DNA of 17,194 nt from Prevotella sp. UBA3294. GTDB taxonomy: Bacteria > Bacteroidota > Bacteroidia > Bacteroidales > Bacteroidaceae. Under the pieces are notes generated by a model, which was given only the letters and a program-made list of their open reading frames with translations, did no database searches and was not told the origin of the DNA. The position numbers and the translations under genes were made by a program. Position 1 is the first letter of the stretch. Each line of letters starts with the position of its first letter. Where the stretch lies: contig DETG01000113.1 in NCBI GenBank assembly GCA_002361535.1, positions 1 to 17,194 of the forward strand, in the 5' to 3' direction. Positions 6,200-13,324 of this stretch are shown here, piece by piece.

Positions 6200-7626
6200 A
6201 AAGAAGAACTTGTATCGTGATGATGGCCGTCATGTGGTCGGTGGCTCTCTTCGCTGAACGGAAAGAGATACATATCCTTTCTGCCAATGATATGCATGCT
6301 GCTATCGAGGCTTTCCCTCATCTGGCAGATATCGCCGATAGCCTGCGCTGTCTGTACCCATCACTTTTGATATTCTCTGCAGGTGACAACCGGACGGGTG
6401 AGCCCCTGAATGATCGGTATGAGATTCCTGCCTACCCGATGGTGGCACTGATGAATCAGATCGGCTTCGATGCTTCTGCCTTGGGAAATCATGAGTTCGA
6501 CTCCCGGCAGCAAGGATTGGCACGACTGCTCAGTTTGTCGAATTTCCGTCATATCTGTGCCAATATCCTGCCCGATCCCTCCCTGGGTATTCATTGTGTT
6601 CCTTATCAGGTATTCGATGCGGAAGGACTGAAGGTGGGTGTGGTTGGTGCTGTGCAGTTAGGAGAGCGTGGCATTCCTGATTCCCATCCCGACAATGTGA
6701 AAGGTATCTCTTTCCTGCCTGTCAAAGAGACGATTCAGAAGTATTCCTGGTTGCGAAAAGAATGTGACGTCATCATCCTGCTTACTCATATCGGTTATGA
6801 GGATGATGTGGAACTCTCGAAAGAGGTTCCTTGGGTGGACCTGATTATCGGCGGACATACGCATACACAGTTGGATGGGGGAGAGATACACAACGGTATC
6901 TTAATCACACAGAACGTAAACCGTCTGCAAAAGGTGACACACACCACACTGGTTGTGGAGAATGGCAAGGTGGTGGAGAAGAAAGCCGAGAACATCGATG
7001 TGCGCCAATGGCCACATAAAAATAAGGTGGTGGCCGAGATGGTACGTTTCTTCAGTGAGAATCCCGCATTCTACCGACAGCTCACGATGGCTGAGGCTCC
7101 CTTCTCGAACTATGAGGAACTGGGGTGTATGATGTGTGATGCTTTCCGAGCCGGGACGGGTGCAGATGTGGCCATTCAGAATACAGGTGGTATCCGCTAT
7201 GAGACGAAAGAGGCTGGTCCGTTTACGGTGAGTGATGTCCTTCGGTTGGATCCCTTTGGCAATGATGCTGTGGAACTGTTGCTTACTGGAGAAGAACTGC
7301 GGCGGCTGTTGATGGCATGCGGAAACAGCGACGGCTACGGCTTCCCCCGGGTGAGTGGACTGCGTTGCGATGTTTTCTACGATGAGGGCGACAAGCAACA
7401 TGTCAAGAATCTGAAACTCTATACCCCCGAAGGAAAGAAATTCAACTTGAAGAAGACATACAAGGTGGTGACAAACAGCTACGTGGTGACCATCAGTAAC
7501 TCACCGAGAAAGGATCAGGGACGCAGCTTGAACCGACAGACCGCGGATCTGATCATCGGCTACCTGAGCAAACAGCCCAGCATCAACTATCAGGGTGTCC
7601 GCAGGACTTATCGTCTGAGTAAGTAA
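6196..7626 (+). CDS. Secreted 5'-nucleotidase/UshA-family metallophosphatase
   Basis: Product of 476 aa with a signal peptide (residues 1-20, ending LFA|E) and no lipobox, so it is probably periplasmic. The N-terminal calcineurin-like domain (~24-260) keeps the dinuclear metal site: NDMH (Asp32, His34), AGDN (Asp64), GNHEFD (Asn98, His99), TH (His198) and GGHTHT (His221, His223). The catalytic His-Asp pair of the family is retained in GNHEFD (His99, Asp102). The C-terminal 5'-nucleotidase domain (~285-475) has NTGGIRYE, DPFGNDAVELLLTGEEL and VSGLRCDVFY, the usual substrate-binding blocks. Both domains are in one chain, near the short end of the family's length range. The family releases phosphate from nucleotides or UDP-sugars; the substrate cannot be told from sequence. 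It overlaps the small gene upstream by 4 bp, and a 90-bp gap follows. Confidence 0.92.
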   Translation: MKRRTCIVMMAVMWSVALFAERKEIHILSANDMHAAIEAFPHLADIADSLRCLYPSLLIFSAGDNRTGEPLNDRYEIPAYPMVALMNQIGFDASALGNHEFDSRQQGLARLLSLSNFRHICANILPDPSLGIHCVPYQVFDAEGLKVGVVGAVQLGERGIPDSHPDNVKGISFLPVKETIQKYSWLRKECDVIILLTHIGYEDDVELSKEVPWVDLIIGGHTHTQLDGGEIHNGILITQNVNRLQKVTHTTLVVENGKVVEKKAENIDVRQWPHKNKVVAEMVRFFSENPAFYRQLTMAEAPFSNYEELGCMMCDAFRAGTGADVAIQNTGGIRYETKEAGPFTVSDVLRLDPFGNDAVELLLTGEELRRLLMACGNSDGYGFPRVSGLRCDVFYDEGDKQHVKNLKLYTPEGKKFNLKKTYKVVTNSYVVTISNSPRKDQGRSLNRQTADLIIGYLSKQPSINYQGVRRTYRLSK

Positions 7627-7716
7627 TTCATGAACAAACAATGATCTTCCTCTCTCGACCTATATCCTCTGATGAGTAGATGTTTTAAAATCGTGAATCC
7701 TTAACTTATTATAAAG

Positions 7717-8934
7717 ATGAAAAAACTATTGCTTGTGTGTTGCCTTTGGCAATATTCGCTTCTCGCCTCCTTGGCGCAGAATCCCGGTCTCAATACCGCA
7801 TCACTTGAAGATATTGAGAAAGGATGGAGTAGAAAACCCATTGGCAACGTGATCAATGGCAGTCTGGGTATTATGCTGGAACGTTTTGACCAGACATGGC
7901 CCACATGGATGGTGAGAGAAGTACGCGAAGCCATGGAGAAAGGACTCTCTAAAGTTGTTCTCGAAGAAGAAACGGCACTCACGGTAACGGTGGATGTCAA
8001 GAACGGTTATGCGCAGGTGGACGATGGCGGCACCGACGGTGAGTATATGGAAGCTTGTTACTGGAATCGCCCGAACGGACATAAACTGTTTGCTGTGCGT
8101 TTGGGTAAACCTACGGATCCTTTCATCGACTTCGTTTGTTTCTATGACTACGACCCTGGCAAGAAAAGTCTTGTTCCTGAGCCCGATATCCTGAAAGGCT
8201 ATCGTTGGGGTGACAGGAAAGAAGGTACACAGCTGTTCTGTAAGCTACCCAAGGTGGGTAAAAACGTGGTGGTGGAAGAGTGGGGTGATAACGGTCCTGT
8301 CCAGCATACCTTTACCTGGAACGGCATGAAACCTGTGTATGCGAAGACGGAACCCCTCGTCTTTGATGACGGACTGGAGGATATCACCGTGACCTACAAG
8401 GGACAGAGTCCTAATATTAAAGATTTCGTCACGGCCCTGCTCTCACGAGATGAACCTGATGAATCTATGGCTGGAATAAAGGAAGCGTGGAACTTCTACA
8501 AGAACGGCATGAAACTGATGCCGGGTGATGACCTCATCGTTGATGTCCAGAATGGTTATGTGGGCTATGTATCCGTTGATTCTGATGATTCAGATACCAG
8601 ACGACAGGTCATAGAGTGCTGTTATTGGAACTATGCTGACAAGAAGCATAAACTGGTGGCTATCTCCAACGATACCTATCTGAACGGACAAGCCATTGCT
8701 GGACAATATACTGGCATCACTTTCTATAAGTATGACAATGCTACTCGAAAGATGAAGGTGGTCTATGCCGATGATCTGGGTATTTCCATCGAGATACCAG
8801 AAGGCTCCATGGCCACTTCGCATGCGCTGCCCCGTCAGGGAAAGACGATCGTCTATACCTACTTTACTCCATCAGGAAAGACTGAAAAACGTATCACTTG
8901 GAACGGATCAAAATTCATATCCCAAAGCAAATGA
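7717..8934 (+). CDS. Secreted protein with an internal tandem duplication (cluster domain D)
   Basis: Product of 405 aa with a signal peptide ending SLA|Q near residue 21. The mature chain is two tandem units. Unit 1 (~30-210) and unit 2 (~215-400) align block for block: 'RFDQTWPTWMVREVREAMEKG' aligns with the 'ESMAGIKEAWNFYKNG' region; 'VDVKNGYAQV' (from about 90) with 'VDVQNGYVGYV' (from about 273); 'EACYWNRPNGHKLFAV' with 'ECCYWNYADKKHKLVAI'; 'VCFYDYDPGKKSLV' with 'ITFYKYDNATRKMKVV'; and 'HTFTWNG' (about 198) with 'KRITWNG' (about 392). The family is unrecognised: each unit is one helical pair followed by a beta-sheet ending in a TWNG strand. No enzyme motif was seen. The 90-bp gap upstream (7627-7716) shows no clear promoter or terminator. 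The stop overlaps the next start (ATGA). Confidence 0.86.
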   Translation: MKKLLLVCCLWQYSLLASLAQNPGLNTASLEDIEKGWSRKPIGNVINGSLGIMLERFDQTWPTWMVREVREAMEKGLSKVVLEEETALTVTVDVKNGYAQVDDGGTDGEYMEACYWNRPNGHKLFAVRLGKPTDPFIDFVCFYDYDPGKKSLVPEPDILKGYRWGDRKEGTQLFCKLPKVGKNVVVEEWGDNGPVQHTFTWNGMKPVYAKTEPLVFDDGLEDITVTYKGQSPNIKDFVTALLSRDEPDESMAGIKEAWNFYKNGMKLMPGDDLIVDVQNGYVGYVSVDSDDSDTRRQVIECCYWNYADKKHKLVAISNDTYLNGQAIAGQYTGITFYKYDNATRKMKVVYADDLGISIEIPEGSMATSHALPRQGKTIVYTYFTPSGKTEKRITWNGSKFISQSK

Positions 8935-9710
8935 AGAAACTGCTATTATTCATTACTGTCATGATGTGGGCAGTAGTGACCCAGGCCGATGTCTTAGGAG
9001 AATATAGTTTTGAGGGAACGCTGGGTGACAAGATTCCTGTAAAACTGAAGTTTGCTGTTAATGGCGAGAATATTGCTGTGGGCGAGATCTACTATCCTAA
9101 GGCTAAGAATCCTGCGCCCATCTTGGTAGTAGGTGAGTTGCATGAATCGGGTTGGTATTCCCTGTGCGAATACCAAAGCGATGGTGTTGTTACAGGACGT
9201 ATGCAATTCAAGATCGAAGGCGAGGACACTGCTGCTGGTGCCTATATTACAGAAGGTACATGGACCAATCCCAGAACGGACAAAGGTCTTGAAATGAAGC
9301 ATTTCGTGGCAAATGGTGAGGATGTTCCAGTGACCGAATATCTCGACTATGAGGATCCTCAGAATATTGGTCGCGAGTATTCCTATTCCATCTGGAATCC
9401 TAACTATAAGGCGATGATGGGCGGTAATGTGAAGTTCCGAGGTGCTGGCAAGCATAAGCTCCACTTCGAGGTGAGCAATGTTCCCGGCAATATCGCTGAG
9501 GGCAAGAGTGAACCTGGGCGTCCCGCTGAGTTAGGAGCCTATACGTATAACTATTTCACCTATGAGAATGTCAATGAGTGCGGTTATGGCTTTAGTGCTC
9601 ATTTCTTCAAGAAGTTCGTGGTGTTGAAGACAACCACTGGCTACGATACTTTAGGTTGTTTCGGCATGGGTGTTGCCTTTGATGGTGTGTATATTAAAGT
9701 AAAACAGTAA
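8931..9710 (+). CDS. Secreted stand-alone cluster domain B protein
   Basis: Product of 259 aa with signal peptide MKKLLLFITVMMWAVVTQA|D. Start ATG 8931 begins this signal peptide and overlaps the previous stop by 4 bp; the open frame runs 33 bp further 5' but that part lies inside the previous gene. The mature protein aligns with the C-terminal half of the gene at 3644: YYPKAK-x-PAPI, EYQSDGVVTG, EGTWTNP, EDPQNIGREYS, GGNVKFRGAGK, NECGYGF, FKKFVVL, and the same final YIKVKQ. The two are paralogues separated by about 4 kb, one free and one fused. The function is unknown. Compact beta-strand spacing without cysteine pairs suggests a beta-barrel or sandwich, but this is inference. The gap to the next gene is only 5 bp. 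Confidence 0.86.
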   Translation: MKKLLLFITVMMWAVVTQADVLGEYSFEGTLGDKIPVKLKFAVNGENIAVGEIYYPKAKNPAPILVVGELHESGWYSLCEYQSDGVVTGRMQFKIEGEDTAAGAYITEGTWTNPRTDKGLEMKHFVANGEDVPVTEYLDYEDPQNIGREYSYSIWNPNYKAMMGGNVKFRGAGKHKLHFEVSNVPGNIAEGKSEPGRPAELGAYTYNYFTYENVNECGYGFSAHFFKKFVVLKTTTGYDTLGCFGMGVAFDGVYIKVKQ

Positions 9711-9715
9711 ACCTT

Positions 9716-10690
9716 ATGAAGAATAGTTTTATTTCACTGCTGATGCTCCTTGTTGCTGGAACGGTGCAGGCGCAGATCTCGGAGAGTGGCAACTGGTATA
9801 ATGGTTGGCTGACGTATTCCGCCAAGAACATAGCGAACGGTAAGGTGTTGATGAATGCCATGGCGGAGGGAGAGGAACATGAGTTTATGCTCGTCCCTGT
9901 GGGAGGTAAGAAAGACACATATAGCGTTGCCGATGGTCCTAACGACTATGTCAATGAATACAGTGGTATCGCCACAGTACGTCACTTGACTCAAGACGGC
10001 TGGGACGTGCTCTGTTTCTATAATGCCAAGAACCAGTTGGAGACCGTTATGTCATGTGAGCAGGAATGGGATGCTGAGAAACTGAACGTGGCGAAGTTCA
10101 AGAATCAGTTGATCGGAGAATATGAGTTGGTGGGAGATCCTGACGATGAACTGAATCTTGTGATCAACTGGGATCAGGTGAGTGTCAATCTTGAACTAAC
10201 CTCCTATAGGGTGGAGACCTTTAACGGACTGGTAATGGGTTATATCACCATTAATCCCATCGAGGGAAGTACTAACCGGCTGGAAGGTACGTGGGAGGTT
10301 GTTCCCACCTTGGAGGGTCTGAAACTCTATAGCTCATCTTTTAATGAAGATGACAACTGGTGGGTGCGCAATGGTAATGTCCTTACGTTCCGCAAGGCTG
10401 AATCTACCCTTCGGCGATTCGGTTATGCCAGTATGGGACTGCTGAACAACAGACAGTTCCGTACCATGAAGAAATCAACTCTTCGTATCATGCGAAACGA
10501 GATCCTTGCCAGTCATGGCTATCGTTTTGAGTCGGAGGATCTTCAGGAATACTTCAACAGACAGCCTTGGTACAAACCCGCTACTTCCAATGATGACATT
10601 CAGCTCTCCTTCATCGAGCGACTGAATGTTGAGCTAATCAAGGGGGAGGAGAGTAATCCTGACCATGATAGTTATGTAAAAGAACCTTGA
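9716..10690 (+). CDS. Secreted YARHG-domain protein with cluster domain C at the N-terminus
   Basis: Product of 324 aa with a signal peptide ending VQA|Q (about residue 19). Residues ~22-125 ('ISESGNWYNGWLTY', a 'GKVLMNAM' strand, 'DVLCFYNAKNQLETVM') correspond to the N-terminal domain of the beta-helix protein at 386. A middle beta-rich part (~125-225) includes 'RLEGTWEVVPTLEGLKLYS', reminiscent of but not clearly the same as the EGTW block of domain B. Residues ~235-310 form a YARHG domain: 'STLRIMRNEILASHGYRF', then EYFNRQPWYKP, then 'LSFIERLNVELI'. The signature YARHG reads LASHG here. YARHG is a small extracellular domain found in many bacterial secreted proteins, often thought to bind the cell wall or peptide ligands; its function is not firmly known. 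Five bp separate it from the upstream gene. Confidence 0.87.
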   Translation: MKNSFISLLMLLVAGTVQAQISESGNWYNGWLTYSAKNIANGKVLMNAMAEGEEHEFMLVPVGGKKDTYSVADGPNDYVNEYSGIATVRHLTQDGWDVLCFYNAKNQLETVMSCEQEWDAEKLNVAKFKNQLIGEYELVGDPDDELNLVINWDQVSVNLELTSYRVETFNGLVMGYITINPIEGSTNRLEGTWEVVPTLEGLKLYSSSFNEDDNWWVRNGNVLTFRKAESTLRRFGYASMGLLNNRQFRTMKKSTLRIMRNEILASHGYRFESEDLQEYFNRQPWYKPATSNDDIQLSFIERLNVELIKGEESNPDHDSYVKEP

Positions 10691-10726
10691 TCATGATGAT
10701 TCAGTACTAACATTTAAGACAAGAAT

Positions 10727-12235
10727 ATGAAAAAGATGACAATTCTAACGATTCTGGCTGTTGTGCTTGCAACCGTGTTGTTTACCAGCTGCAAGTTCAC
10801 GAAAGGTCAGATCCTCGATGGTCCAGGGATGGAGCGTGAGGTCACTGAGAACGACACTACCCCTCTGCCTATGTTCCTCATCGGTGGTGAGGGCAAGTAT
10901 ATGCACATGCTTTATTGGACTAACATCGAAGAACCCAAGAAGGAAAGCGACGATGATGAGTACTTCGAGGATTACCATAAGTCGTGGGAACTTCAGGAGA
11001 TGTTCCGTCGCAATGCTTCCCAATATACCAACCTGATCACTGATGATAAGATCATAAAGGTGAAGTTTGTGGATGAGGTGCTGAAAGATCCCGATGGTAA
11101 TACCCCAAGTATCGGTGAGATTCACAACAGGGAAGGGATTCCAGCTCTCTGTGCACGCTTCGAATATGCTAATCCCAACGACAAACCTGAAGAGCAAAGT
11201 GAATTCATCTCTGACAGTTGGGGAATGGTCATTGCCACCGATGGCTATCTGAAATCACGCAAGCAGCTGAATGTTCAGTCGTGCCGTTCTGACGACTACA
11301 ACTATCCCAAACTTTCAGAAGAAATAGTCAGTATGCTTGAAAAACAATATGGGATGAAGGCAGATAGTGCGTGTCAGACGTACATCATTGGAGACCGTTA
11401 TCTGATGGGTGCTGTGCAGTTCGGTGGAGAGTATAAGAATGCCCCCAAGGATAAATATGATCCTGACAGGAAATTTGCCCTCGCCTTGGAGGTGCTGGCG
11501 GATAGTGGAAAGGTGTATGTCCTTGAACAGCTGGGTTATTACGATGAGGAGTATGGCAGTTCATGGAACGCTGAAGCCGATGGGTATATTCCAAGCGACA
11601 TCGCTGCTGCCTTTGAAGGACCAGAGGGATTGGAACTTTGCTATACCCACAGCGCTCCCGAGAGTTTCTGTGTCGGCATGCTCTTCCCAAGAGAAGGCAA
11701 GCTCGTTGAGATGGAATACGAGTGCTATCATTCATTGGTCGATGAGGAAACTCCCGTTTGGAAGAAAGACCTTGCCGTGATGGATAGCCTCTATCATGCA
11801 GATGAGATGGGCAATGATGATGTGGCACTTACTAAGTGGGCACATTGTTACATCGATTACCAGAATGAATGGATCTGGATGCGTGACAAAGAGAACAAGA
11901 ACGGTGCTTTCTTTATCCGTAAGGATGACAAATTCCAGTTGATGGCTGTCGAGAATCCTCGTTTTCGTCCTTTGAGGTGCGAAAAGGATGGCGTCTGCTA
12001 CTTGAAGTTAGCAGGACCGGCTGGTGGTCCGTCGTGGCAACGGGAGATTCATGCTTTCAAGAACGGTGAACGCATTTGGAAACTCAATGTGCTCGAAGTG
12101 GAAGGTAAAATAGATGGGTGTTCGCTCAATGGCAAGGATATCTCCACAGATATGTGCAAGAGCTATTTAGATAAGGTTCCCGAGGAACAGGAAATCACTG
12201 CTTTCTTTACGGAAATTACTCCTACGCCTGAATAG
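10727..12235 (+). CDS. Putative lipoprotein of unknown function, last gene of the secreted cluster
   Basis: Product of 502 aa. A hydrophobic leader ends in a good lipobox (LFTSC, Cys22), so it is predicted to be lipidated and membrane-anchored. The mature protein is acidic, with an Asp/Glu-rich stretch at about 67-80 (ESDDDEYFED), and rich in aromatic residues; mixed beta and helical patterns suggest a large globular domain or several small ones. No motif, repeat or catalytic signature was recognised, and it does not obviously share cluster domains A-D. It follows the YARHG gene by 36 bp, a gap without a promoter consensus, so it is probably the last gene of the operon. No convincing intrinsic terminator follows it. 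Confidence 0.82.
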   Translation: MKKMTILTILAVVLATVLFTSCKFTKGQILDGPGMEREVTENDTTPLPMFLIGGEGKYMHMLYWTNIEEPKKESDDDEYFEDYHKSWELQEMFRRNASQYTNLITDDKIIKVKFVDEVLKDPDGNTPSIGEIHNREGIPALCARFEYANPNDKPEEQSEFISDSWGMVIATDGYLKSRKQLNVQSCRSDDYNYPKLSEEIVSMLEKQYGMKADSACQTYIIGDRYLMGAVQFGGEYKNAPKDKYDPDRKFALALEVLADSGKVYVLEQLGYYDEEYGSSWNAEADGYIPSDIAAAFEGPEGLELCYTHSAPESFCVGMLFPREGKLVEMEYECYHSLVDEETPVWKKDLAVMDSLYHADEMGNDDVALTKWAHCYIDYQNEWIWMRDKENKNGAFFIRKDDKFQLMAVENPRFRPLRCEKDGVCYLKLAGPAGGPSWQREIHAFKNGERIWKLNVLEVEGKIDGCSLNGKDISTDMCKSYLDKVPEEQEITAFFTEITPTPE

Positions 12236-12370
12236 TTGAACGGCTATACAGGTTGTTCTTGACGGTTGCTTTTTATTTAGAGGAGTTTTATTTCTTAACG
12301 GGCTATTTGTACACTTTTTTATCTTGACTGACTTATTATTTAAAAAAAATTATGTACATTTGTCACCGAT
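12236..12370. other. Intergenic region between secreted cluster and miaA
   Basis: This 135-bp region holds the miaA promoter at its right end. A T-rich stretch (around 12269-12278 and 12315-12320) is present, but I find no stem strong enough to call a terminator for the cluster, so read-through or a Rho-dependent end is possible. No RNA gene was seen. Confidence 0.5.
12355..12362 (+). promoter_or_regulatory. Predicted -7 promoter element of miaA
   Basis: TACATTTG matches the TAnnTTTG consensus. No TTTG is found 19-21 bp upstream, only an AT-rich spacer, so the -33 element is weak or absent. The predicted transcription start is about 12367-12369, only 2-4 nt before ATG 12371, so the transcript would be essentially leaderless for that start. 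Confidence 0.6.
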
Positions 12371-13324
12371 ATGAACCGGATGATTACGATATTAGGTCCT
12401 ACGGCCTCTGGAAAAACCCAGGTGGCGGCACATTTGGCAGCTGTGATAGGTGGGGAGATTCTTTCCGCCGACTCACGGCAGGTCTATCGCAGGATGGATA
12501 TCGGAACAGGGAAGGACTTGGAAGATTACGTGATCAAGAGTCAGGCGTCAGCAGACGGGAGCATCATTCCCTATCATTTGATTGATATCTGTGAGCCGGG
12601 AACGAAGTATAATCTCTTTGAATATCAGCAGGACTTCTACGATGCTTATCAAGATGTCATCAACAGAGGAGCGGTACCGATCCTCTGTGGGGGTACCGGA
12701 CTTTATATCGAGGCTGTGCTGAAGGGTTATCATCTTTCTCCGGTACCGCAGAACCAAGAGCTCCGTGACAGCTTGGAGGGAAAGTCGCTGGGGGAACTGA
12801 CCGCTATTCTCATGGATCTGAAAAAGCGTAACCATTCCACCATGCATAACACTACGGATGTGGATTCCTGTCAGCGAGCTATCCGGGCAATAGAAATAGA
12901 AACCCATAACCTGGAACATCCGATGCCACGTCGGGAATTGCCAGCCATCGACTCCCTGATCTGCGGGATAAGCATTGACAGGGAAGAACGGCGAAGGAAA
13001 ATTACACAGCGGTTGAAAACCCGACTGAACGAGGGAATGGTGGAGGAGGTTAAGGCACTGCTCGACAGCGGTATCGCTCCAGAAGACCTGATCTATTATG
13101 GTCTGGAGTATAAATACGTCACCGAGTACCTCATTGGGAAACGATCTTTCGACGAGATGTTCCGTCAGTTGGAAATTGCGATTCACCAGTTTGCCAAAAG
13201 ACAGATGACGTGGTTCCGTGGTATGGAACGTCGGGGTGTCACCATCCATTGGATTGATGCCATGTTACCGATGGAAGAAAAAGTATCTGCAATCATCAAA
13301 TTATATAATGAACGAGAGTCATGA
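12371..13324 (+). CDS. miaA: tRNA dimethylallyltransferase
   Basis: Product of 317 aa, the usual length for the family. It is a cytoplasmic enzyme that transfers a dimethylallyl group from DMAPP to N6 of A37 in tRNAs reading codons that begin with U (i6A37), which improves codon-anticodon pairing. Motifs seen: P-loop GPTASGKT (residues 9-16); SADSRQVYRRMDIGTGK (32-48), where Asp34 aligns with the catalytic Asp and the GTGK loop follows; 'PILCGGTGLYIEAVLKG'; and the C-terminal 'AKRQMTWFR' block that contacts tRNA. Start: ATG 12371 is used; an in-frame ATG at 12380 (residue 4) would leave a leader of about a dozen nt and is also possible. It overlaps the next gene by 4 bp (ATGA). The DIGTGKDLEDY form resembles one of the two MiaA types carried by many Bacteroidota, so a second copy elsewhere is plausible. 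Confidence 0.96.
   Translation: MNRMITILGPTASGKTQVAAHLAAVIGGEILSADSRQVYRRMDIGTGKDLEDYVIKSQASADGSIIPYHLIDICEPGTKYNLFEYQQDFYDAYQDVINRGAVPILCGGTGLYIEAVLKGYHLSPVPQNQELRDSLEGKSLGELTAILMDLKKRNHSTMHNTTDVDSCQRAIRAIEIETHNLEHPMPRRELPAIDSLICGISIDREERRRKITQRLKTRLNEGMVEEVKALLDSGIAPEDLIYYGLEYKYVTEYLIGKRSFDEMFRQLEIAIHQFAKRQMTWFRGMERRGVTIHWIDAMLPMEEKVSAIIKLYNERES

Noticed and set aside
386..12235. Idea that the cluster is a polymorphic toxin/immunity array, because of many small paralogous genes in a row.
   Set aside because: Nearly all products have signal peptides or lipoboxes, and no toxin, nuclease, Rhs, VgrG or LXG-type sequence is present. Immunity arrays usually are cytoplasmic and lie after a toxin gene.
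386..12235. Idea that the cluster is a polysaccharide utilization locus.
   Set aside because: There is no SusC/SusD pair, no glycoside hydrolase or lyase signature, and no hybrid two-component or SARP-like regulator. The beta-helix protein alone is not enough.
12236..12345. Possible terminator with T-rich stretches after the last cluster gene.
   Set aside because: The best stem is only about 4 bp (GAAC with GTTC), so an intrinsic terminator is not supported.
12548..13249. Minus-strand open frame (233 aa) opposite miaA.
   Set aside because: It is antisense to a clear miaA gene, with no promoter, motif or plausible start context.
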